NCBI GenBank assembly: GCA_964598225.1
Contig: CAZRBG010000028.1
Span: 1-64,000, forward strand
DNA length: 64,000 nt
From: SG8-4 sp964598225
GTDB lineage: Bacteria; Planctomycetota; Phycisphaerae; Sedimentisphaerales; Anaerobacaceae
Reading direction: 5' to 3'
The notes under the pieces were generated by a model. It was not told the DNA's origin, ran no database searches, and saw nothing but the letters and a program-made list of their open reading frames with translations. Positions within the stretch are counted from its first letter, which is position 1. Every line of letters begins with the position of its first letter. The position numbers and the translations under genes are program-made. This document shows, one piece after another, positions 34,624-42,309 of the stretch.

Positions 34624-35553
34624 ATGCCTCACAAGCTAAAACATTTGATCGTATTGACGGTCATCGTCTTATTCTCTCGTGTGGTCTATGCCAGCCCTCC
34701 AATTCCTTCCCATAACATCGAAGGCAACAGCGGTGTGCTGATCACGAACACTGCGTATCTGATCAATCCGGCTAAAGGGTGGGAAATCTTCGGCGCGCCG
34801 AGTTTCTCGGCTACTGCGCTGTTTTTCGCCGAGAAAGATTTCGAGTCTTTCGCGGTTATCGAGAACATCGGCGGATTCATGGAGCTTGGTTATGCCTACG
34901 AGCGACTGGGACTCGGAGGCCTGACCGACGACGCCAAGAACGCTCTCGGAGTAACTATCAACCAGCACGTCGGTGTGCATAATCTGAATCTGCGTTATAT
35001 GGCGATTCAGGAAGGCGATTTCAATTTGCCCTGGATGCCTGCTATTACGTTCGGCGCGCACGTGAAATGGAACGAAAGCCAGACCGAACTCGACGAGGAC
35101 ACTACAATTATCCCGGCCATAGGCGGCCTGCTGGATCGGGTCGGTTCGGATCACAGTCGGGGAGCGGAATTCACCGTAGTAGCCAGTGAAATGATATACG
35201 ACATTTTACCATGGCCGCTGATGGTCTCGGCGGGGCTTCGCAACGGCGACGCAATCGAAACCGGCCTTCTCGGCTTCGCGGGCGAAAGGAGCACCACCTT
35301 CGAGGGCAGTGTTGTCGCTTTCCTTACGGATGAGCTGACACTCGGCGCCGAATACAGACAGAAACCCAACTTCCTCGATCCATTGACCATAAGCGGCTAC
35401 GATCTTGTCACGCGCGAAAAAGACTGGTTCATAATGTCCTTAAATTTTTCGATCGACGAGGCGATCACAGCAGGCGCTTACGCAAACTTCGCAAGCCGGG
35501 TTGACCGCAGCGAAGACAACGTATTCGGACTCCAGTTGAGGTACGACTTCTGA
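34624..35553 (+). CDS. Outer-membrane-type protein, DUF3034-like
   Basis: A 309-residue exported protein. It has a signal peptide (MPHKLKHLIVLTVIVLFSRV, cleavage near YAS) and an N-terminal NIEGNSGVLITNTAYLINPA, typical of DUF3034 proteins. The following beta-strand pattern (NLNLRYMAIQEGDFNLPWMP, TLGAEYRQKPNFLDP) ends in NVFGLQLRYDF with a terminal Phe, like a barrel. AAGGTAC lies 11 bases before ATG 34624; an earlier ATG at 34597 has no ribosome site. It is on the same strand as the sulfatases but separated. Function unknown. Confidence 0.72.
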   Translation: MPHKLKHLIVLTVIVLFSRVVYASPPIPSHNIEGNSGVLITNTAYLINPAKGWEIFGAPSFSATALFFAEKDFESFAVIENIGGFMELGYAYERLGLGGLTDDAKNALGVTINQHVGVHNLNLRYMAIQEGDFNLPWMPAITFGAHVKWNESQTELDEDTTIIPAIGGLLDRVGSDHSRGAEFTVVASEMIYDILPWPLMVSAGLRNGDAIETGLLGFAGERSTTFEGSVVAFLTDELTLGAEYRQKPNFLDPLTISGYDLVTREKDWFIMSLNFSIDEAITAGAYANFASRVDRSEDNVFGLQLRYDF

Positions 35554-36072
35554 GCAACCACACTGAATCCCAAAAAAAAAAGCCGCGCGCACATTAACCA
35601 CAGCCTTGCTTCGAAGTGTTTAATCGCCTTATCCTCTTATCCCGTCAAAACTCAGACACTGACTAACACGGCCAAAAAACGTAGGGTGAGATGCTTCGCA
35701 CCAATTAAGTTTGGATTTAACGCCTTAAGACGACAGCATGAAAGTTCGTACAAATGTACCGGATATCTTTAATTCTCCCGGCGCGTCCTCGCGGGAAAGG
35801 GGCACACGGTGCCCAGTGACAAGATCACTCCGGGCCTGATCGGGATGGGAGGGCAGGGCCATGTCAACCTGTTCAATGTCCTATCAATAGCGGGTAACGG
35901 TTCTCCACCACTAACGAGATGTCAGGAAATTGTTGCCGAAATCCAGATAGTTGTGTAGGATGGCAAAGCCTTGTCTTACCTATCGGTATTGCACGCATGA
36001 TCGGTAGAAAAATGACCGTGACCATCCTGCAAGGGCAGTCCAATTTGTGGCCCCAGCAGTGAGGAAAAGAAA
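35554..36072. other. Intergenic region with Gfo/Idh remnant
   Basis: About 520 bases between the DUF3034-like gene and the GH30-like gene. It contains an A-run (35570-35580) followed by G+C-rich sequence and the oxidoreductase remnant at 35773-35889. The GTG start of the next gene has GAGGAAAAG upstream. Confidence 0.45.
35773..35889 (+). pseudogene. Remnant of a Gfo/Idh/MocA oxidoreductase N-terminus
   Basis: The frame from 35773 reads FSRRVLAGKGHTVPSDKITP then GLIGMGGQGHVNLFNVLSIAG. This matches the end of the Tat-leader region plus the first Rossmann strand and dinucleotide loop (GxGxxG) of exported Gfo/Idh proteins such as the intact one at 49701. No start, no leader and no downstream domain remain. 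It marks a deleted gene. Confidence 0.55.
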
Positions 36073-37422
36073 GTGAATTCATTACATGTGAGTGAAATTC
36101 AATCTGTAGTTCCAGTGAAATGGCGTTGTAGTGTTTGCATCCTCCTGTTCATCATGAGTTGTGTGAAACAAGCTGCGCTCGCACAAACCGTCACGGTGGA
36201 GTTGGATGCTGAGCGCCAGCGCATCGTTTCTAATGGCATAAATCTAGAAGGCTTGCATCGCGGTGGCGGAGACGATGTACTGCCGTCGAAATTCGAGGTG
36301 ATGATGGACCATTTGGCTCATGACCTCGTTCGGGTGGGAATGCCTCTCGCCGAGTGGGAGCCGGAAAATGACAACGACCGGGCAGATCGTATTGAGTGGA
36401 GCAACTTTGGCGATACAGATCCCGTGACGAATTCGTTCGTTCGGCTTCAGACCCTTCAAGCAGGTGAGTCACGGTTGTGGCTCGCGGTCTGGGACGTGGC
36501 CGACTGGCTCGTGAGCAATCCGCAGCGTGATGCCCAGCGGCGAATCAACGATCTGGACGAACTCGCCGAGTCGATTACGACCTATCTGCTTCGCGCTCGA
36601 GATCACTACCAGGTGGAGCCCGCGTACGTCTCCATGAACGAACCGTCTATTGCAAGCGAAAATGGCTGGGGCGGCTATCAGATCGCCTTGACCGCCGAGG
36701 AACAGGCCGCCCTCATCCGCAAAACCGGAGAACGTTTCAAGCAATACGGACTCACGACGACGTGGTTCATCGCGGTTCACAAACCATATCCCTCCGAGCT
36801 GAACTATGCGAAACAGGTCCTGGATGCTCCGTGTGTCAGGCACTATGTCAGCGGATTCGATTTTCATGGTTACTGGTTTCAATCGGGACACGATGCTGAA
36901 CTGCAAGCATGGGGTCAATGGGTCGCTTCGACGGGTCTTCCAGCCTTCTGCGGTGAGTGCGACTACGACAATCAGTTCTGGAAACGAGACGATAGATCTC
37001 AATGGTCCCACGCAATCGAAGCCGGCAGACTGTTTCACAAGATCTATGCGCTCGCGCGGGCGGCGGGTACGCTGGTGTGGTACGATGACGCCCCCAACGA
37101 ACGTCGCCCCTATCGATTTGCCGCCCGGCATTTCCATGAACAATTCACCTCTGGCAGCATCCTGGTCAAAGCGGACTCGGATGTGCCGAACGTCTTGGCG
37201 ATCGCTGCGAAGGGGCCAGCCAAGGACCGCGTTACGATGATCCTTCAGAATGTCTCCGACGAGGAGGTGACCGTTCTGGTTGAAGGGCTGCCGGACAAGC
37301 CGATGCACTGGATTCGTTCGGCAGCCGGGAGCTACTATCAATCACGGCCTGTGAAGGAAGCAGGAGAGGGGATGCGCGTCACGTTGGATCCGGGCAGTAT
37401 CAACAGCTTTTATGTGCAATGA
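36073..37422 (+). CDS. GH30-like glycoside hydrolase (clan A TIM barrel)
   Basis: A 449-residue exported enzyme. The signal region (hydrophobic residues about 20-37, MSCVKQAALAQ) is followed by a barrel with YVSMNEPSIASENGWGGY (acid/base Glu after Asn) and GLPAFCGECDYDNQFW (nucleophile Glu), and a C-terminal beta-domain ending in GSINSFYVQ, as in GH30 and related glucuronoxylanase or glucosylceramidase-like enzymes. GTG 36073 has GAGGAAAAG upstream. Codon use is more even than in neighbouring genes, hinting at transfer. It sits in a degraded zone but is itself intact. Confidence 0.75.
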   Translation: MNSLHVSEIQSVVPVKWRCSVCILLFIMSCVKQAALAQTVTVELDAERQRIVSNGINLEGLHRGGGDDVLPSKFEVMMDHLAHDLVRVGMPLAEWEPENDNDRADRIEWSNFGDTDPVTNSFVRLQTLQAGESRLWLAVWDVADWLVSNPQRDAQRRINDLDELAESITTYLLRARDHYQVEPAYVSMNEPSIASENGWGGYQIALTAEEQAALIRKTGERFKQYGLTTTWFIAVHKPYPSELNYAKQVLDAPCVRHYVSGFDFHGYWFQSGHDAELQAWGQWVASTGLPAFCGECDYDNQFWKRDDRSQWSHAIEAGRLFHKIYALARAAGTLVWYDDAPNERRPYRFAARHFHEQFTSGSILVKADSDVPNVLAIAAKGPAKDRVTMILQNVSDEEVTVLVEGLPDKPMHWIRSAAGSYYQSRPVKEAGEGMRVTLDPGSINSFYVQ

Positions 37423-37450
37423 GACATCGATATAGGAAGGAGACAGGAGA

Positions 37451-37988
37451 ATGCGTGCACGAACGAGCCCACTATGTCAGCCTGCGATGCTGGTCGCGTT
37501 GGCATTGATACTCAGCGGCGATCATGGTGCGGCGTTGGCAGATGAGTCTGACCGCATCCGGCCGTATGAAGCCAATCCTCACTACTGGCAGTACAAGGGC
37601 GAACCGGTTTTGCTGCTGGGCGGCTCGTGGCAGGACAACCTGTTCAACCACCCCGTGGGTCTGGAGAAGAACCTCGACGTGCTCAAGTCCGTCGGCGGCA
37701 GCTACGTCCGCAACGTGATGAGCCATCGCAATGCCGGTAACGTCTTCGCCTACAAGCAGGTGGACGGCAAGTTCGACTTGGACCAGTGCGGCCCATCCGG
37801 GCCAGGATCGGCATCGCTTCTTCGACTGGATACCGGGCATGCCCCGCTACCACTCTAAGCTCGACCATATCCGAGAGTACCAGGAGAAGCTCGTAGACAA
37901 AATGCGGAGGCTTTATGACGATTATGGCAGTATCCATGAAGTTTTTGGGAAGATGAATACCCTGAGTCCCTTGTGCGGGAATCAATAA
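37451..37988 (+). pseudogene. DUF4038/GH140-like gene, internally deleted (copy A)
   Basis: ATG 37451 (ribosome site AGGAGA) starts a signal peptide and an N-terminal region IRPYEANPHYWQYKGEPVLL then LGGSWQDNLFNHPVGLEKN, typical of DUF4038-type TIM-barrel glycosidases. After VDGKFDLDQ the frame loses similarity and stops at 37858. The +1 frame resumes with HRFFDWIPGMPRYHSKLDHI then REYQEKLVDKMRRLYDDYG, a later part of the same family, and ends at 37988. So there is an internal deletion with frameshift, then truncation. A second truncated copy lies at 38985. Confidence 0.7.
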
Positions 37989-38065
37989 AAGAGGTACAAC
38001 AGTACAACACACGATACGGACTGTTGCCCATAAGGCCAACGATAAGGCCATACGGAGGTTTATTC

Positions 38066-38935
38066 ATGAGAAATATACCAGGAGTAGCAATGATAGTGCT
38101 GTTTGGTGCAGCCACACTGTTAGCAGCCTCATTACCCGACATTGATGGGAACCATCAGAAATACCGCGTCATATACATAAATAGCGACGATAATGATGTT
38201 CCTACTGGAATGGCCATATATCGCGCGGCCGATGCGGGACTCATTAGCCTTTTGGCTGCCATGGGGTGCGATGATGACCGGGCAAAATTAATGGCGCCTA
38301 CACTTGAAAAAGCCAAAACCTGTTTACTCAATCTCCCTAGTAGTGTACTCCCAGGCTCAAGTGCAATAAACAAGATAAAGACCGAGATCAATAACTCAAC
38401 GGCAAGCGATCCCCTTCTCATTTTTAACGGTGGATGGTACGCTTACCTTTCAAAAGGACTTATGGTGGCAAATTCCAGTAAAAGAAAGTACTGCTATGTC
38501 TACCAGATTTTCACGGGTGGCAAATCTTTTGATGGAATGGGGTATCATGAAAAAAAAGACCCGTCTGAGTTTAAGGCCGTGAAATCATCGGGTGCGCACA
38601 TCATCATGTGCCCTACCATCCACCCCTGCGGAGGTTCCGACCGTATCAGCACGGTAGGCGCGAATTTTAACTGCAAAGCTTTGGATTCACGCTACTCATG
38701 GTTGATTAAAAACGGTGGTTCCTGCTTTAAGCGCGGCCATCAGCAGGATGCTGACGGTGTGATGATGCTCATTTTTCATCTGAGTTATGTGAAAAGTGTT
38801 GAAAGACAAGATAACCTTTACCTTATCAAAGACGCAGATCCCAATACCTCGTATGGGAATTACAAGAACATCAGTGCTGCATGGAAGGCCATTGCTGCGG
38901 GTGCTTACAAAAAAGCAGGTGACGCGGACCGGTAA
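38066..38935 (+). CDS. Secreted protein of unknown function
   Basis: A 289-residue exported protein with a signal peptide (MRNIPGVAMIVLFGAATLLA). GGAGGTTTATTC places ATG 38066 firmly; an upstream in-frame GTG at 37973 lies in the preceding pseudogene. The body contains several cysteines (CDDDRAKL, TCLLNL, YCYVYQI, MCPTIHPCGGSD, NCKALD, SCFKRG), compatible with disulfides, and a compact alpha/beta pattern. No domain is recognised. The DNA is visibly more AT rich than its neighbours and the gene separates two truncated copies of a glycosidase gene, so it looks like an insertion. Confidence 0.7.
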   Translation: MRNIPGVAMIVLFGAATLLAASLPDIDGNHQKYRVIYINSDDNDVPTGMAIYRAADAGLISLLAAMGCDDDRAKLMAPTLEKAKTCLLNLPSSVLPGSSAINKIKTEINNSTASDPLLIFNGGWYAYLSKGLMVANSSKRKYCYVYQIFTGGKSFDGMGYHEKKDPSEFKAVKSSGAHIIMCPTIHPCGGSDRISTVGANFNCKALDSRYSWLIKNGGSCFKRGHQQDADGVMMLIFHLSYVKSVERQDNLYLIKDADPNTSYGNYKNISAAWKAIAAGAYKKAGDADR

Positions 38936-38984
38936 CTCGTCTTCGAAATCTCATTCGGGCAAAGTAGAATTATGAGAGCAGGAA

Positions 38985-39464
38985 ATGCGTAGAGAAAACC
39001 GCCGAGTGTCTCAGATTCACATGATCGTTGTATCGGCCATGATCGTGTCTTGGAGCAGCATTGTGGCGTTAGCAGATGACTCCGCCCGCATACGACCTTA
39101 TGAAGCCAATCCGTTCTACCGGCAATACAAAGACGAACCGGTTTTGCTGCTGGGCGGCTCGTGGCAGGATAACCTGTTCAACCACCCCGTCGGCCTGGAG
39201 GAGCACCTCGACCTGCTCAAGTCCGTCGGTGGCAACTACGTGCGCAACGGGAGAATTAAAGGCGGAGAATTAAAGGTGTGCGGTACATTTTACGGTTCTT
39301 CGCCTCATCAATCTTATGCTCCTCCAATTCCGATGTCGTCCATAAGATGCCCTACAGCTATTTCTATATATGAAAAAAACACCTGCATCTTTTCTCGTCC
39401 CGGATATCGTCCTGATGTTCATATCGTATCGTTTTGTTCTATCTTGTGTCAAGCAATAGTTTAA
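38985..39464 (+). pseudogene. DUF4038/GH140-like gene, 5' fragment (copy B)
   Basis: Codons from ATG 38985 give a signal peptide and RIRPYEANPFYRQYKDEPVL then LGGSWQDNLFNHPVGLEEHL, ending family similarity at GGNYVRN (39249). The remaining codons to 39464 are unrelated. Bases 39132-39249 match 37598-37715 of copy A with about ten mismatches by eye. The breakpoint is followed by two copies of GGAGAATTAAAGG, which may mark the rearrangement. Confidence 0.7.
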
Positions 39465-39683
39465 AATGCTATCAAAAATAAGTAGTTACCCTTATACGCC
39501 GAAAACTACATGTCCGAAGCAAAATCCTGGTTAATCTTGTCATATTCTGCCCATTCTATACATAAAGGCGTTTCTCGACCCCAAATGTAGACGATAAAAA
39601 TCGCGATTTTTCAAGTTTTTTGGGGAAAAGATAGAAAAACCGCATTCAGGGATCGGAATCGGGGATTCAGGAGAGATTTTTTT

Positions 39684-39753
39684 TTACCACGAAGGCACGA
39701 AGAAGCACGAAGTCTTGATACTGAATGTCTATTTATATTACTTGTCTTCGTGG
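39684..39753. repeat. TTACCACGAAG inverted repeat
   Basis: TTACCACGAAG (39684-39694) pairs with CTTCGTGG (39746-39753) and the flanking TTAA. It is preceded by a T-run and contains a direct repeat of GCACGAAG inside. This type of palindrome is common between genes in environmental genomes. Confidence 0.6.
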
Positions 39754-39990
39754 TTAACCAAAAAGAGTGAAAATCCGTGAAATCGGTGGTTTTTATTTGA
39801 TTTTTAGGTAATATTATGGTATAATATGCAGGTAGTGAAATATAATGCGGAAAATCAGGTAATCGGGAATTCAGGGGGCCTTGTCATTGAATAATTACTA
39901 TTGGCTATTGAATATTGATCCTGCTGCCTCGGCTGCGCTCTCGCCCGGGGATGCCTTGCGGCGGGGACCACGCCTGCGGCAAGGAAAAAG

Positions 39991-40209
39991 ATGCGAAACA
40001 AAGCCAATTCGTCTGGATTCCCGCTTCCGCGGGAATGACAGCGGGCGGACTTGCCGGCGGGAAGCAAAAAAATGCGAAACAAAGCCAATCTGTTCGTGCT
40101 GCGTATTGCGTATTGCGTGAAGGAAATTGCAAAACAAACCCAATTCATTTCGTATAGCGTGTTGCGGGATCCTTATTGCGGAACGAAAAAATGCAAAACA
40201 AAGCCAATT
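39991..40209. repeat. Array of four AAACAAAGCCAAT units
   Basis: ATGCGAAACAAAGCCAATT at 39991-40009, a near copy at 40072-40090, a diverged copy (TTGCAAAACAAACCCAATT) at 40127-40145 and ATGCAAAACAAAGCCAATT at 40191-40209. Spacing between starts is 81, 55 and 64 bases. Spacers contain other repeats (ATTCCCGC palindrome, tandem GCGTATT). Translations across it are artefacts. Confidence 0.75.
40017..40036. repeat. ATTCCCGC palindrome
   Basis: ATTCCCGC (40017-40024) pairs with GCGGGAAT (40029-40036) around a 4-base loop, nested between units 1 and 2 of the array. Confidence 0.65.
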
Positions 40210-40336
40210 TACCCCAAAAGTGGTAGAAGGAGATTGGCCGGATCGGGCGGGGCTGGTTTTCGGCTTGTCGATACTCCGCCGGTTGTCGACAGGAATTATG
40301 GCTCGAGCCGGCAAGTATTTTGAAATACGAGAAATA

Positions 40337-40364
40337 TTGTTAATCTTTGAATACGATGTATAAA
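40337..40364 (+). promoter_or_regulatory. Possible promoter of the STAS-rnc operon
   Basis: TTGTTA (40337-40342), a 16-base spacer and TATAAA (40359-40364). It would leave a leader of about 225 bases containing the small hairpin at 40419-40434. Confidence 0.3.
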
Positions 40365-40596
40365 TGTGCCGAAGGTCCGTATAAAATAACGCTTGAAACA
40401 GTTGATATGGTGAAACCGTCGGGTCGAGGCCCGATATTACTCTGCAACGGGAGCTTTCCGAAGTTTTCGTATTGATTCGGGCCGCTGCCGGCAGGCTTAA
40501 ATAGCCCAAGACCGGTTTTTCTTATTCAACTCGGCCAGGACTTCTGCCGATAAAACAGCAAAGACATTTGGGTTTTGTAATGAAAAGGAGATTAAC

Positions 40597-40932
40597 ATGG
40601 GGATACAAGATTGGTCTGAGGACATTATTCTCGTGGACTTACCCCAGGAACCGGAAACGGGAGACGAACTTAAGGCGGTCACCGAAATGGTGCGCGACAG
40701 AGGCGACTGCGAAGTGGTGATTGACTTCTCCAACGTCGATATCATCACCTCTTCGAGTATCTCCAAGCTCCTCAAGCTTCGCAAATTGCTATCGGACTGT
40801 GGGCATCGACTTGTCTTCTGCAGCGTAGCGGCGGCGACCCGAGGCATATTCACAGTGACCGGCCTTGACGGTATTTTCGAGTTTGCCGACGACAAGTTTG
40901 TCGCCCTGGCCAGTTTGCAGATGGTCAGTTGA
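40597..40932 (+). CDS. STAS domain protein (anti-sigma-factor antagonist type)
   Basis: A 111-residue single STAS domain. The core CEVVIDFSNVDIITSSSISK followed by LLKLRKLLSDCGHRLVFCSV matches SpoIIAA/RsbV-like proteins, with serines in the ITSSSIS segment where the regulatory phosphoserine lies. AAAAGGAG precedes ATG 40597. It is followed one base after its stop by rnc, so the two are cotranscribed. No anti-sigma kinase is nearby. Its partner is unknown. Confidence 0.85.
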   Translation: MGIQDWSEDIILVDLPQEPETGDELKAVTEMVRDRGDCEVVIDFSNVDIITSSSISKLLKLRKLLSDCGHRLVFCSVAAATRGIFTVTGLDGIFEFADDKFVALASLQMVS

Positions 40933-40933
40933 T

Positions 40934-41644
40934 ATGGACGAAGAAGCTCAGCAGCGAATCGAGCAGAAAATAGGTTATACCTTTTCCGACAAGGATTTGT
41001 TAAGCAAAGCATTGACTCACTCCTCTGCCGTCGATGATCGTCTCTTGAGTAATGAAAGGCTCGAATTCCTCGGCGACTCGGTTCTGGCCATTGTGGTTTG
41101 CCAGGCCCTTTTCGAGAGGTTTTCCGGTTACCTCGAAGGCGACCTGACAAAGATTAAGAGCAAGCTCGTTTCGCGCGAGACGTGCGCCCGTGTTTCCGCA
41201 CGGCTCGGTCTTCAGAAATTTCTAAAGGTCGGCAAGGGCATGGTCTCGAATCGCGCCTTGTCCGGTTCTCTCGCCGCGGGCGTGCTGGAGACTGTCATCG
41301 GAGCTATCTACGTAGACGGGGGTCTCGAGCCCGCTCGAGAATTCATATTGAAGGCGTTCGACCCATTGATAGAGCAGGCGGACGCCGAACAGGCCCAGGG
41401 CAACTTCAAATCGCTGCTGCAGCAATACGCCCAGGACCAGTTCAATGCCACGCCTTCTTACGTGCTGCTCGATGAGAAAGGCCCGGATCACAACAAGTGT
41501 TTTGAGCTTGGCGTGGTCATCAACGACCGACATTTCTCGAGCGCGTGGGGCACGAACAAGAAAGAGGCCGAGCAAAAGGCCGCTTTTAACGCTCTTGTGG
41601 AGTTGGATGTACTGGAAAAAGCCGCGGTAGATGAGATGTACTGA
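40934..41644 (+). CDS. rnc: Ribonuclease III
   Basis: A 236-residue double-strand-specific endoribonuclease that processes rRNA precursors and structured mRNAs. The signature NERLEFLGDSVLAIVVCQAL is intact; the second catalytic region is AGVLETVIGAIYVDGG with the metal-binding Glu. The dsRNA-binding domain follows (NFKSLLQQYAQDQFNATPSY, ending GTNKKEAEQKAAFNALVELD). ATG 40934 lies one base after the STAS stop. The length is normal. It converges on the small membrane gene at 41655. Confidence 0.97.
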   Translation: MDEEAQQRIEQKIGYTFSDKDLLSKALTHSSAVDDRLLSNERLEFLGDSVLAIVVCQALFERFSGYLEGDLTKIKSKLVSRETCARVSARLGLQKFLKVGKGMVSNRALSGSLAAGVLETVIGAIYVDGGLEPAREFILKAFDPLIEQADAEQAQGNFKSLLQQYAQDQFNATPSYVLLDEKGPDHNKCFELGVVINDRHFSSAWGTNKKEAEQKAAFNALVELDVLEKAAVDEMY

Positions 41645-41654
41645 ATATCGGCGG

Positions 41655-41906
41655 TCACTCCGTAATCAGCCATGCCGCGGCACATAAAACCAGCGCTGTA
41701 ACAACCATGAAAACAACAATCGAGCCGAAAAGAACCGCACTTTCCCGGATGAAACCGACTGCCTTGATTTTCGGCACCTTCGTCGCTTTGTAGACAATCG
41801 CTATCGCCGCCACCAGCGGCAGCAACCACAGCATGGACTGGGGGGTTACGCCGATGTTTTCGGGTACGGTGAAGTTTGCCAGCAACAGGGAACCAAGTTT
41901 CGCCAT
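41655..41906 (-). CDS. Small two-helix membrane protein
   Basis: An 83-residue protein with two TM helices (LWLLPLVAAIAIVYKA at about 26-41 and VLFGSIVVFMVVTALVLCAA at about 58-77), joined by a short basic loop TKVPKIKAVGFI. ATG 41906 is one base after the stop of the DUF6677-like gene (TGACATG), so it is translated with it. It is the third gene of the PpiD-like operon. No family is recognised; a helper subunit is possible. Confidence 0.7.
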   Translation of the reverse strand: MAKLGSLLLANFTVPENIGVTPQSMLWLLPLVAAIAIVYKATKVPKIKAVGFIRESAVLFGSIVVFMVVTALVLCAAAWLITE

Positions 41907-41907
41907 G

Positions 41908-42309
41908 TCAGTCTCCGACGTCTTCGTTTGGGCCCAGGTGAGCCAGATACACAGCATTGACAATGCACAGAAGATTCAGCAAACCTGCTATGCTCGTATA
42001 TATCTGGCCGATTTCACCCGGCCTGCCGTATACGGGGTAATCGCCGGTCCTGGTCATCTGTCCCAGCGCCGCCACGGCGGGGGTGTTCATAACCTGCGCT
42101 ACGTACCAGGGCTTGGCCCCGATCGGATTGATAACACCGATCGAACCGATGTACAATCCAACGCCGAAAGTCAGGGCAATAGTCACAAATATGACGGCCG
42201 CGTGTCTTTTCTTTCCGAGCATGATGTGACCTGCGCCCGGCACAAACCAGCCCAGCAGCCCTACAACCAGCAGAAAAACGACATGCCCTTCTTTCGAACG
42301 TCGCGCCAT
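41908..42309 (-). CDS. DUF6677-like membrane protein
   Basis: A 133-residue protein with three or four hydrophobic stretches. The N-terminal VGLLGWFVPGAGHIMLGKKR (TM2-like repeat with a GxGH turn) is the typical start of planctomycete DUF6677 proteins, followed by AVIFVTIALTFGVGLYIGSI and a C-terminal IAGLLNLLCIVNAVYLAHLG. Its start overlaps the foldase stop by one base (TAATG). Inner-membrane location is expected. Function unknown. Confidence 0.75.
   Translation of the reverse strand: MARRSKEGHVVFLLVVGLLGWFVPGAGHIMLGKKRHAAVIFVTIALTFGVGLYIGSIGVINPIGAKPWYVAQVMNTPAVAALGQMTRTGDYPVYGRPGEIGQIYTSIAGLLNLLCIVNAVYLAHLGPNEDVGD

Larger units (their letters stand above)
39250..40596. other. Repeat-rich non-coding kilobase
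   Basis: No credible gene. The first part (to about 39660) is AT rich and follows the copy B breakpoint. The rest is a mosaic of intergenic repeats listed separately: a CCACGAAG palindrome, a piece of the ATTGACTATTG family (39885-39915), four AAACAAAGCCAAT units and an ATTCCCGC palindrome. A short hairpin TCGGG...CCCGA lies at 40419-40434 in the leader of the STAS gene. Confidence 0.6.

Noticed and set aside
39898..40509. Minus-strand frame of 203 codons in the repeat zone
   Set aside because: The translation is a chain of repeat-derived peptides (LALFRIF-like words), not a protein.
39250..40600. CRISPR array
   Set aside because: Repeat units are unequal in spacing and diverge in sequence, spacers contain other repeats, and no cas gene is present.
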